DNA of 8,711 nt from Planctomycetaceae bacterium (GCA_947440895.1 CANETO010000058.1:1-8711); one strand, 5' to 3'; positions 1-5,491 are shown, counted from the stretch's first letter. Notes: a model not told the origin generated them from the letters alone. Numbers and translations: made by a program.

Positions 1-608
1 ACGCAGAGAAAGGCGGGGATGGCACCGACAAGGAACATGTATTTCCAGCCGACCCCCTTCTCGATTGTCCCGCTCGTCTCGAGGCTGCCGATGTACATGC
101 TGATCAGGCCGGCGGCCACATTCCCCACCGCGGAGAGTGCCTGGAGCATTCCGAGCGCACCGGTGCGGGAGCGATCGGGAAGGGTGTCGGCGACGAGCGC
201 CACGGCGAGGCCGAACACACCACCCACGCCAAGGCCGGTGAGAAAGCGATAGACCGCGAAGTCGATCCAGCCCTTGGAGAAGGCGGAGAGTCCGGTGCAG
301 ATCGAATAGATCAGCACGGTGAGGGTGAGCATCTTCGCCCGACCGTAACGATCACCGAGCGACCCGAAGATCAGGCCACCAAGGGCCCAGCCGGCCACGA
401 AGATGCTCGTGGCATAGCCTCCGTAGAGCTTCGGGTCCATTCCGCCCGGAAGCAGTGACTCCATCGCCTTGTTGCGGGCGAGGATGAAGAGCTGCTGGTC
501 GAGGCAGTCGAACAGCCAGGCAAGCGAGGCCACGGCGAACACGAACCAGTGGTACGACGTGAGGTCGCGGTACCAGGGAGTGGCGGATGTCGACGATGCC
601 TGGGCCAT
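1..608 (-). CDS. MFS transporter, N-terminal part (runs off left edge)
   Basis: This is the first 202 codons of a major facilitator superfamily transporter, an inner-membrane permease that moves small solutes by ion coupling. The ATG at 608-606 follows an AAAGGAAAC ribosome-binding site with suitable spacing. After a short polar N-terminus, the predicted protein has a run of hydrophobic helices. Residues 82-94 (GSLGDRYGRAKML) match the MFS loop 2-3 signature (G-x-x-x-D-R-x-G-R), and 121-130 (RFLTGLGVGG) match the helix 4 motif. LFDCLDQQLF at 32-41 is the usual charged helix 1 stretch. The substrate cannot be read from the sequence. The adjacent sugar-isomerase stub hints at a sugar or sugar acid, but this is inference. 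There is no stop codon between that stub and this start, so the reading frame is open through both. Confidence 0.88.
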   Translation of the reverse strand, partial: MAQASSTSATPWYRDLTSYHWFVFAVASLAWLFDCLDQQLFILARNKAMESLLPGGMDPKLYGGYATSIFVAGWALGGLIFGSLGDRYGRAKMLTLTVLIYSICTGLSAFSKGWIDFAVYRFLTGLGVGGVFGLAVALVADTLPDRSRTGALGMLQALSAVGNVAAGLISMYIGSLETSGTIEKGVGWKYMFLVGAIPAFLC

Positions 609-767
609 GCAGCGTTTCCTTTCGGTCGGTGTTCGTTCCCCCGGGCGGCGCTCTCCCAGGTCCGCCTCGATGCGACGCATGGAGGCAAGACTCTCGCGGG
701 CCACACGCTCGGACCAGGGAGCATAGTCGAACACCTCCACAACCATCCAGCCGGCGTAGCGAACCTC
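609..767 (-). pseudogene. C-terminal remnant of a sugar phosphate isomerase/epimerase-like TIM barrel
   Basis: Between the secreted-protein gene and the MFS gene, the minus strand encodes RYAGWMVVEVFDYAPW, followed by SERVARESLASMRRIEAD. This matches the usual end of xylose-isomerase-like TIM-barrel proteins (sugar phosphate isomerase/epimerase), where a G-Y-x-G-W-x-x-V-E strand leads into a final ARESL helix. Nothing of the preceding 200 or more residues of such an enzyme is visible, since the upstream sequence encodes a different protein. The stub has no obvious start or ribosome-binding site and no stop of its own: it reads in frame into the MFS start at 608, and the frame is open from at least 965. 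I treat it as a gene remnant. A real isomerase-MFS fusion is possible but less likely, because the MFS start has its own ribosome-binding site. The family call comes from recalled motifs and has not been searched. Confidence 0.55.
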
Positions 768-855
768 GCCGCGGGGCGTTGCGGCGACACGTTCAATCCC
801 TGGATGTCGCGGCGTGGCGGGAGCAGCACGCGCGGCGAAAGCAGCCCATCCCTTG

Positions 856-1374
856 TCAGGGAAGGATTGGCGTACGCGGCGTGTAGAACCAGTCAAACAT
901 CCTGTCGTGAATCCGATGGATTCGTGGATACGGGCCGTTGTCGTGCGTGCCGGTCCGCGGCTCGCAGGGCCCGCCGTAGATCGGACCGCAGGACGGTGTG
1001 CCTCGCACGCCAACGAGATCGTAGGGCGCTGGCGGAAGGCTCGGGTGGCACGGCGGAGGCGGCACGCAGGGGGGCAGCGCTCTCGGCTCACCACATCGAT
1101 GCAGCGGCTCAAGCGGCGCGTTCCAATCAGCCCAGGAATCGGTCCGAGGCTTGAGCATCTTGGCGAGGATTGTATCGGCGTCTTGGCCGGTCTTCTCGGC
1201 GGCTATCAGGGGCGTGCCCTTGAGTGGATCGGGAAGCTTGACGAGAACGCCGTCGGTCTTGTCGGCCGATTCCGCGAACGCGGCACTCGTGGCCGCCACG
1301 GCCAAGGCCACTCCCACGATCACATGCCGGCCCCATTGGTGAGCCTCAAAGAATGCCCGGCGCTTGAGTATCAT
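856..1374 (-). CDS. Secreted Cys/Pro/His-rich small protein, planctomycete type
   Basis: This is a 172-residue protein. The ATG at 1374 is chosen because a strong GGGAGGA ribosome-binding site lies 7 bases upstream and a typical signal peptide follows; a longer frame from 1878 lacks this support. The signal peptide has basic residues (KRR), a hydrophobic core at about 18-30 and a likely cleavage after AAFA (34). The mature part contains a proline-rich stretch with C103 and C109 (PPCVPPPPCH), further cysteines at 94, 129 and 137, and a His/Asp/aromatic-rich C-terminus, HRIHDRMFDWFY, at 153-164. The cysteines suggest disulfides outside the cytoplasm and the histidines could bind metal, but neither is shown. 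I do not recognise a named domain. Proteins with this kind of ending are, to my recollection, common in Pirellulaceae genomes. The gene is divergent from the CinA/NadD-like gene and lies upstream of the isomerase stub. Confidence 0.75.
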   Translation of the reverse strand: MILKRRAFFEAHQWGRHVIVGVALAVAATSAAFAESADKTDGVLVKLPDPLKGTPLIAAEKTGQDADTILAKMLKPRTDSWADWNAPLEPLHRCGEPRALPPCVPPPPCHPSLPPAPYDLVGVRGTPSCGPIYGGPCEPRTGTHDNGPYPRIHRIHDRMFDWFYTPRTPILP

Positions 1375-1427
1375 GGAAAATCCTCCCGCATCCACATCGG
1401 CTGTCGGGAATCCGTGGCTGGAGATCG

Positions 1428-1466
1428 ACTGCCGCACCACTGCCGCAATTGATCGGCCACTGTCAA
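1428..1466 (-). promoter_or_regulatory. Candidate promoter and operator for the secreted-protein gene
   Basis: On the minus strand, 1466-1461 reads TTGACA, a perfect sigma-70 -35 box. About 17 bases downstream no good -10 box is seen. Instead, that interval carries two direct copies of the 9-mer ACTGCCGCA (plus-strand sense) at 1428-1436 and 1439-1447, spaced one helical turn (11 bp) apart. A weak -10 overlapped by tandem sites is a common layout for a regulated promoter, but this is inference. Confidence 0.3.
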
Positions 1467-1497
1467 ATGGCGCAGGATCGGCGAGGCTGGCAAGCAC

Positions 1498-2712
1498 GTG
1501 GCAACTCACCAGACACAGCCGCTGATTGATTCCATGGCGTTGCTGCATGCTCTGGAAGCGGCCGGCCTGCGGGTCGTCGTCGTGACAGCCGGCGGCGGTT
1601 CGCAGGCGATTCCCCACCTCCTGTCGACGCCCGGCGCGAGCAGCGTGATGCTTGAATGCCTCGCTCCTTATGCCCGGGAAGCCGTCGATCGACTGCTGGG
1701 GGGGCCGCAGGAGAGCTACTGTTCCTCGCGGGCGGCCCGCCGTCTGGCCGTGATGGCATGGCAACGCGGCTGCGGTTTGGGGGCGTCGCCAGCCACTGCG
1801 GTCGGCGCCGCCGTGACGGCCAGCCTGCGGTCGCGGACGCCAAAGCGTGGCCAGCATCGCATCGTCGTCGCAGTGCACAGCCTCAACGCGACGAGCGTCG
1901 CATCACTCGTGCTCGAAAAGGAAGCCCGATCGCGGGCCGACGAAGAAACACTGGCGACGGCGCTCCTGCTCGAACGGCTCGCTACGATCGCGGCCGATCC
2001 CCTCCGTCCGGTGTCGGCAAGCGGCCTGCGGCTGCTCGCCGACGAGCATGTGGAGATCGAGTGCTGCGAGCCCCCACCGGCTTGGCAGGAACTGCTCGCC
2101 GGCACGCGGGCGGCGGTACAGGCGAGCGCCGAGCCGGTAGACCCGCAGCCGGCGAGGATGGTCGCAGCGGCGGTCGGCTCACCCGTGGCCGGCATGCTCG
2201 TCTTTCCCGGATCGTTCGATCCGCTCCACGAGGGCCATCTGCGGATGGCCGCCGTCGCGCACCAGATCGCCGAGCGGCCACTCCACTTCGAACTGTCTGT
2301 AACGAACGTCGACAAGCCGGCACTCGACTACCTCGAGATGCAGTCACGAGCCGCCCAATTCTCCGGACGTTCGCTCTGGCTCACGCGGGCGGCGACGTTC
2401 GTGGAAAAACTCGACATCTTTCCAGCCGGCTCGTTTGTGATGGGCGCCGACACCTACGCCCGGCTGGCCGACCCGAAATACTACGGCGGCTCCGTCGAGG
2501 CGACCGATCGGGCCGTGCACCAGATCGCCACGCGGGTCCGCGGCCTGATCGTGTTTGGCCGCGAACGCAACGGCGTGTTCGAGGATCCCATGCATCTCGA
2601 CATCCCACCGGCCCTTCGCGAGGTGACCACCTTCGTGTCGCAGCGTGAGTTTCAAATGGACATCTCGAGCACGGCACTCAGGAGGCAACGTGAACGTGAT
2701 TCGGCCGAATGA
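1498..2712 (+). CDS. CinA-C-like / NadD-like nucleotidyltransferase fusion protein
   Basis: This is a 404-residue cytoplasmic protein with two domains. Residues about 12-155 resemble the C-terminal domain of CinA (NMN deamidase, PncC): an ALLHALEAAGL helix, STPGASSVMLE, PYAREAVDRLLG and a VGAAVTASL strand. The family's ESCTGG signature is replaced by VTAGGGSQ, and the lysine after the conserved tyrosine is arginine, so amidase activity is doubtful. Residues about 232-400 are a nucleotidyltransferase of the NadD/cytidylyltransferase fold: FPGSFDPLHEGH (236-247) holds the nucleotide-binding HxGH motif, and DISSTALR (388-395) is the ISSTxxR motif. It also has NVDKPAL (270-276), FVMGADTY and DPKYYGGS. 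Plant and protist proteins annotated as nucleotidylyl transferases have, as I recall, the same architecture. The substrate is unknown; NaMN/NMN adenylation is one possibility. GTG at 1498 is the first start, with GAGG 11 bases upstream; ATG at 1534 is an alternative. Confidence 0.85.
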   Translation: MATHQTQPLIDSMALLHALEAAGLRVVVVTAGGGSQAIPHLLSTPGASSVMLECLAPYAREAVDRLLGGPQESYCSSRAARRLAVMAWQRGCGLGASPATAVGAAVTASLRSRTPKRGQHRIVVAVHSLNATSVASLVLEKEARSRADEETLATALLLERLATIAADPLRPVSASGLRLLADEHVEIECCEPPPAWQELLAGTRAAVQASAEPVDPQPARMVAAAVGSPVAGMLVFPGSFDPLHEGHLRMAAVAHQIAERPLHFELSVTNVDKPALDYLEMQSRAAQFSGRSLWLTRAATFVEKLDIFPAGSFVMGADTYARLADPKYYGGSVEATDRAVHQIATRVRGLIVFGRERNGVFEDPMHLDIPPALREVTTFVSQREFQMDISSTALRRQRERDSAE

Positions 2713-2716
2713 CTCC

Positions 2717-2772
2717 TGGCGTCACGCCACCACGTGACGACTGACTCCGTTTCATGCCGCCGCCGCGGCATG
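2717..2772. terminator. Possible bidirectional hairpin terminator between convergent genes
   Basis: The 80-base gap between the convergent stop codons holds two inverted repeats. At 2721-2738, GTCACG pairs with CGTGAC around a 6-base loop, with TGGCG/CGCCA at 2717-2729 as a competing stem. At 2753-2772, CATGCCGC pairs perfectly with GCGGCATG around a CGCC loop. Neither is followed by a T run on either strand, so intrinsic termination is uncertain. The position between convergent genes is the main argument. Confidence 0.35.
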
Positions 2773-2792
2773 CCCGCGGGGAATGACGCAGG

Positions 2793-3497
2793 CTACAGGC
2801 CGCGTTTGACGAGCGTCCGCAGGCCCTCCACCACTCGCGAGAATCGCGTGCGGGCGCGGTCGACGGCCTGTGTTTGCTGCCTGTCACGCTGGCGTTTGAT
2901 CTGGAGTTCCCTGCCAGACATCCTGATACGCCCTGACGCAATGTCGAGGTCTTCACGGGCCAGTTGTTGTGTCCGCTGGGCCGCCCTCCCCACGAACCCT
3001 TGAAGTTGTGACTCGATCAATTGCAGCGCCTGTTGGTAGCGTCCCAGCCGGAATTCGCAGTCGCGGACCTGGATGATGGTGGCGATGCCCGGCACGAGGC
3101 CGCTGCGCTGCGCGGCGTCGATCAGCTGGCTGAAGGAGCCGACGTCAAGGATTTGGTCGCGCTCGGCCGGATCGACCGGCTTCTGCTGCACGCAATAGAC
3201 ACGCTGGCGCTCGATGGCGGCCTGGATGCGATCAAGCGACAGCGGCTTCATCGGTGCGTCGTGCATGCAGGAGCGAAAATGCAACTGCCCATCCACGATC
3301 GCCGGTGAGTGCGTCTGGACGAGGGAATTACTCGTGGCCCCGATGACGAAGTAGAAGGCCTCTGGATCGAAGCGATGGTCGGGCTGTACGAGCTCCACGT
3401 GGAGCGTGGATCGCAGGATGGCCAACTGCTCGTCGGCGGTCGTGGCCTGCGCGAGGGATTCGACGAGGTCGCGGGAAATGAGATCCATGCGATCCAT
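2793..3497 (-). CDS. Hypothetical protein with charged C-terminal helix, 234 residues
   Basis: I do not recognise this family. The N-terminal half has a regular globular pattern: a helix with DLVESLAQATTADEQLAILR, then LHVELVQPDHRFDPEAFYFV and AIVDGQLHF. The middle (about 87-160) has SLDRIQAAIERQRVYCV, SFSQLIDAAQRSGLV and YQQALQLIESQLQ, all helical in character. From about 165 to 230 the sequence is rich in Arg, Gln and Glu, consistent with a long amphipathic or coiled-coil helix. There is no signal peptide and no clear membrane segment, so it is probably cytoplasmic. The ATG at 3497 has no clear ribosome-binding site; the ATG at 3488 is an alternative start. This strand is preferred because overlapping plus-strand frames give low-complexity, Arg-rich products. 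The gene converges on the CinA/NadD-like gene and is divergent from the anchored surface-protein gene. DNA or RNA binding through the basic tail is possible but not shown. Confidence 0.68.
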   Translation of the reverse strand: MDRMDLISRDLVESLAQATTADEQLAILRSTLHVELVQPDHRFDPEAFYFVIGATSNSLVQTHSPAIVDGQLHFRSCMHDAPMKPLSLDRIQAAIERQRVYCVQQKPVDPAERDQILDVGSFSQLIDAAQRSGLVPGIATIIQVRDCEFRLGRYQQALQLIESQLQGFVGRAAQRTQQLAREDLDIASGRIRMSGRELQIKRQRDRQQTQAVDRARTRFSRVVEGLRTLVKRGL

Positions 3498-3528
3498 GGT
3501 GGTGGCCCAAAGGAGAACGACCCGTCGC

Positions 3529-3558
3529 AGGATAGGCGATCCGGCGGCGGGATGGAAA
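3529..3558 (-). promoter_or_regulatory. Weak candidate promoter for the 234-residue hypothetical
   Basis: On the minus strand, TTTCCA (3558-3553) and TATCCT (3534-3529) are separated by 18 bases. Each matches 4 of 6 consensus positions. Transcription would start near 3522, about 25 bases before the ATG at 3497. The -10 is the same hexamer as in the stronger promoter facing the other way. Confidence 0.28.
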
Positions 3559-3610
3559 CGCCCGTTGCGAGCAAGGGCGGCGCTGTGGCCTCGCCCGCTA
3601 CGAGTTCACC

Positions 3611-3637
3611 AAAAGGGCCCTTTTCCTTTTCCGAAAA
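3611..3637. promoter_or_regulatory. 14-bp perfect palindrome and adjacent dyad, candidate operator
   Basis: AAAAGGGCCCTTTT at 3611-3624 is a perfect palindrome with no loop, so it suits a dimeric DNA-binding protein better than an RNA hairpin. Next to it, TTTTC-C-GAAAA (3627-3637) is a second short dyad. The palindrome centre lies about 57 bases upstream of the start point predicted from the promoter at 3640-3668, a position typical of activator sites. It is in the divergent region between two genes and could serve either. Confidence 0.4.
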
Positions 3638-3639
3638 AT

Positions 3640-3668
3640 TTGACCAACGCCAGCCACCCATCTATCCT
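3640..3668 (+). promoter_or_regulatory. Sigma-70-type promoter for the anchored surface-protein gene
   Basis: TTGACC (3640-3645, 5 of 6 matches to the -35 consensus) and TATCCT (3663-3668, 4 of 6) are separated by exactly 17 bases. The predicted start near 3675 gives a leader of about 87 bases before the ATG at 3762. The leader contains a small hairpin, GAACCG/CGGTTC with a CCC loop, at 3708-3722. This is the best promoter match I found in the window. Confidence 0.55.
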
Positions 3669-3761
3669 CACAAACCCTTGGGGTGTTCTTGCAAGTCGAC
3701 CATCGGCGAACCGCCCCGGTTCCATACCTGTTTCGTGATTGGTCTCGTGAAAGGTCTCCTC

Positions 3762-4715
3762 ATGCGTCGCTTCGTTCCCGTGAGTGCACAGAATCGCATC
3801 GCCACGCTGGCGCTTTCACTTGCAGTATCCGCCTGCCTGTGTATCCCCCTGCCCGAGGCGCGGGCGCAGACAGCACTGTCCGTCGACTCGAAGTCGAACA
3901 TCTTCCTCTCCGGCAGTACATCGGTGCCGCCCGCCAGCGCGACACACCCCAACGGCGCCGGCGCGCTCCCGCCATATGTGACGCTCGCCCCCGGCTCCGG
4001 CCGCGTGCTGCGGTTTCTCTCCGTGAGCGGATCAGTGTCGTACAACAACACCGATGCCCCGGCCCCTTACCTCGGCCAGTTCAACGGCCCTGATGGCGGC
4101 GCTGTCTGGTTTGCAGACAGTAACTTTCCCACTAACTTCCTGACCACGTCGGGCACGCCCGGACTGATCGACCCGTCGGAGATGGGACCGAACCCATCGC
4201 GGCCAGCCCCGTTCACTGCCCCGTCGACCACGTTCTACGTCGCCATGGACAGCTTCGGCGGGATCTCGGGCATGCAACTCTTCGAGAGCACCCCCGCTGA
4301 TCGACGAGTGATGTTTCTCGCAGGAGTGTTTCTCACCGACGACGAGCCGACCGCTTCGGCTCCGGCGAGCCTCGACTTCAGCAGCACGTCGCTCGGACGG
4401 TCGTTCTCCGAACTCTCTCCGCTGTTGCAGCAGACGTTTTATATCGGTGACGGTCTCACCGGCGAAGGATCGGGAAGCGTTCAGACATTCTGGGTTCCAG
4501 ACAGCGCGACGCGGCTCTTCCTGGGCATCGTCGACGGGGCCTATTTCGTCGGTGGGCCCGATTACTACGACAACAACGTGGGTTCATTCTCGGCGACATT
4601 CTCGGTGACGACCGTGCCCGAGATCGGCCTGAACGCGTTTGCCGGTGCGATCTCCCTGCTCCTGGGATCGCTCGCATTCTTGGAGCGACGCCGAGCCAGC
4701 CCGCAAGGAACCTGA
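3762..4715 (+). CDS. Secreted exosortase-anchored (PEP-CTERM-like) protein with lectin-like motif
   Basis: This is a 317-residue exported protein. The ATG at 3762 follows GAAAGG with 7-base spacing and opens a classic signal peptide: basic start, hydrophobic core at about 13-29, likely cleavage at ARA-QT (35/36). The long frame upstream of this ATG is chance. The mature part is Ser/Thr/Gly/Pro-rich and beta-like. Residues 225-282 (TFYIGDGLTGEGSGSV, then TFWVPDSATRLFLGIVDG, then PDYYDNNVGSFSATF) match a module often seen in PEP-CTERM proteins, whose ending recalls the PA-IL/LecA galactose-lectin 'GTYGNNSGSFSVNI' calcium and sugar site. The C-terminus VPEIGL, hydrophobic 291-306, then LERRR is an exosortase sorting signal in the planctomycete 'VPEI' variant. 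It is probably cut and anchored or released at the cell surface. No exosortase gene is in the window. Carbohydrate binding is inference. Confidence 0.85.
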   Translation: MRRFVPVSAQNRIATLALSLAVSACLCIPLPEARAQTALSVDSKSNIFLSGSTSVPPASATHPNGAGALPPYVTLAPGSGRVLRFLSVSGSVSYNNTDAPAPYLGQFNGPDGGAVWFADSNFPTNFLTTSGTPGLIDPSEMGPNPSRPAPFTAPSTTFYVAMDSFGGISGMQLFESTPADRRVMFLAGVFLTDDEPTASAPASLDFSSTSLGRSFSELSPLLQQTFYIGDGLTGEGSGSVQTFWVPDSATRLFLGIVDGAYFVGGPDYYDNNVGSFSATFSVTTVPEIGLNAFAGAISLLLGSLAFLERRRASPQGT

Positions 4716-4727
4716 TGGGTCCTTCGG

Positions 4728-4910
4728 TTACCGCGAGACTCTCTTGGCAAGGCCGGCGGCGAGGCGATCGAGCGTGGTGCTGCGGTCGTCCAACCCGATG
4801 TGCACGCGGATGATGTTCATGCCCGCGGTGTCGGCCAGCGCCCGCGCGATCGCCACGTCGAATTCCCCTTCGGTCCGCACCTCGCAGCCGGTACCGCCGC
4901 CGTTGGTCAC
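4728..4910 (-). pseudogene. C-terminal remnant of a thiamine-diphosphate-dependent decarboxylase
   Basis: This frame encodes 60 residues: GGGTGCEVRTEGEFDVAIA, then ALADTAGMNIIRVHIGLDD, then TLDRLAAGLAKRV. This fits the C-terminal end of the pyruvate/indolepyruvate decarboxylase class, where a GGG-x-G-x-x-V-x-T-E-G-E-x-D segment leads to a final LI-x-VH strand and a RLxxxLxKRV helix. A full enzyme has about 550 residues, so roughly the first 500 are missing. The catalytic and cofactor-binding parts are absent, so this cannot work as an enzyme. The GTG at 4910 overlaps the stop of the upstream membrane-protein gene as GTGA, which could allow translational coupling, but no well-placed ribosome-binding site is seen. 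Similarity to the C-terminus of Cys/Met PLP enzymes was considered and fits less well. It converges with the surface-protein gene, leaving only 12 bases between stop codons. Confidence 0.6.
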
Positions 4911-5296
4911 CTTCTTTGTTCGTGGTCGAGCCGCCTCCTGCGGCCGGCGAGGAGCGCCAGCCAGAAACCGAGAAACATGGCCACGCAGGCGAGCACGATC
5001 AACGCCCGCCGCGCATCGTGGTTGAGCGTCCAGGCGCCGATGGCGTGAAACAGCCCCCAGACCACGAGGGCGGCCATGATCCAGAAGAGGATCCGTTCGG
5101 CACCGGGCGGCGTTTGAGTGGCGGGAGCAGGCATATCGAGAAGGATACGCTCAAAGGCCATCCCGTCACCACCGGGCTCGTAGCGCGGCCCGTAAACAAA
5201 GGCCCCCGGAACGGTCCAGATCCCAGGGGGGCGGGGAAGCTGAACCGTTTCCGGGAGCGATTGGACGTCGAATTGTTTTGAGGTTTGAGAGCTCAC
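4907..5296 (-). CDS. Small membrane protein with two predicted transmembrane helices
   Basis: This is a 129-residue protein I cannot assign to a family. The first 65 residues are soluble and proline-rich (SLPETVQLPRPPGIWTV; ILLDMPAPATQTPPG). Two hydrophobic segments follow, about 68-90 (ILFWIMAALVVWGLF...) and 97-118 (ALIVLACVAMFLGFWLALLAG), separated by a short loop NHDARR. The protein ends in a strongly basic tail, GRRRRLDHEQRR. By the positive-inside rule the tail should be cytoplasmic, and so should the N-terminus. The frame begins with a GTG at 5296 with no close ribosome-binding site; an internal ATG at residue 46 (MAFERILLDM) is a possible alternative. Its stop codon overlaps the decarboxylase remnant by 4 bases. 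A candidate promoter lies at 5375-5403. The window does not suggest a function. Confidence 0.6.
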   Translation of the reverse strand: MSSQTSKQFDVQSLPETVQLPRPPGIWTVPGAFVYGPRYEPGGDGMAFERILLDMPAPATQTPPGAERILFWIMAALVVWGLFHAIGAWTLNHDARRALIVLACVAMFLGFWLALLAGRRRRLDHEQRR

Positions 5297-5339
5297 TCGA
5301 AGTGACGGCTGGCATCCTTGCCGCCGCCTGACTTCGAGC

Positions 5340-5372
5340 GGGGCGTGTGCCCCTCAAGCCTTCAGGCTGAGA
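5340..5372. other. Two adjacent small hairpins in the 5297-5525 intergenic region
   Basis: GGGGC/GCCCC with a GTGT loop (5340-5353) is followed at once by CTC-A-AGCC/GGCT-GAG around a TTCA loop (5352-5372), with one bulged base. They would lie in the 5' leader of the minus-strand membrane-protein gene if the promoter at 5375-5403 is used. No T run follows closely on either strand. No known riboswitch is recognised. Confidence 0.3.
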
Positions 5373-5374
5373 GG

Positions 5375-5403
5375 ACATTAGGGATGTGGTTTTTCGGGGT
5401 CAA
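5375..5403 (-). promoter_or_regulatory. Candidate promoter for the two-helix membrane protein
   Basis: On the minus strand, TTGACC (5403-5398, 5 of 6) and TAATGT (5380-5375, 3 of 6) are 17 bases apart. The predicted leader of about 70 bases would include the hairpins at 5340-5372. Tandem 11-mers lie directly upstream of the -35. Confidence 0.35.
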
Positions 5404-5425
5404 GGCCGTTTCGAGGCCATTTCGA
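5404..5425. repeat. Two tandem copies of an 11-mer, GGCCRTTTCGA
   Basis: GGCCGTTTCGA (5404-5414) is followed directly by GGCCATTTCGA (5415-5425), with one mismatch. A degenerate third copy may follow (GCCCATTTTTTCG, 5427-5439). The 11-bp period puts both copies on the same face of the helix, immediately upstream of the minus-strand -35 box at 5403-5398. This is consistent with an activator site, but the repeat is short and could be chance. Confidence 0.45.
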
Positions 5426-5491
5426 CGCCCATTTTTTCGCACCTCTCCCCGCCGTCTGCCCCTTGGCCCCATCATCTGCCCAAGAACCGGC

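Noticed and set aside
549..1452. Two plus-strand frames of about 200 codons (549-1154, 814-1452)
   Set aside because: They are Arg/Ala-rich and lie opposite the minus-strand MFS stub and secreted-protein genes, which have signal peptide, ribosome-binding site or family motifs.
1375..1878. A 168-codon upstream extension of the secreted-protein gene
   Set aside because: It would bury the signal peptide in mid-protein and runs antisense to the CinA/NadD-like gene; the ATG at 1374 has a strong ribosome-binding site.
1656..2648. A 330-codon plus-strand frame inside the CinA/NadD-like gene
   Set aside because: It is Arg/Pro/Ala-rich with no motif and overlaps a gene with clear catalytic motifs in another frame.
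3309..3761. An N-terminal extension of the surface-protein frame
   Set aside because: The signal peptide and ribosome-binding site place the start at 3762, and a good promoter lies inside the would-be coding region.
4728..4910. Reading the tail as the end of a Cys/Met-metabolism PLP enzyme
   Set aside because: The IRVHIGLDD stretch is superficially similar, but the preceding GGGTGCEVRTEGEFD fits the thiamine-diphosphate decarboxylase C-terminus better.
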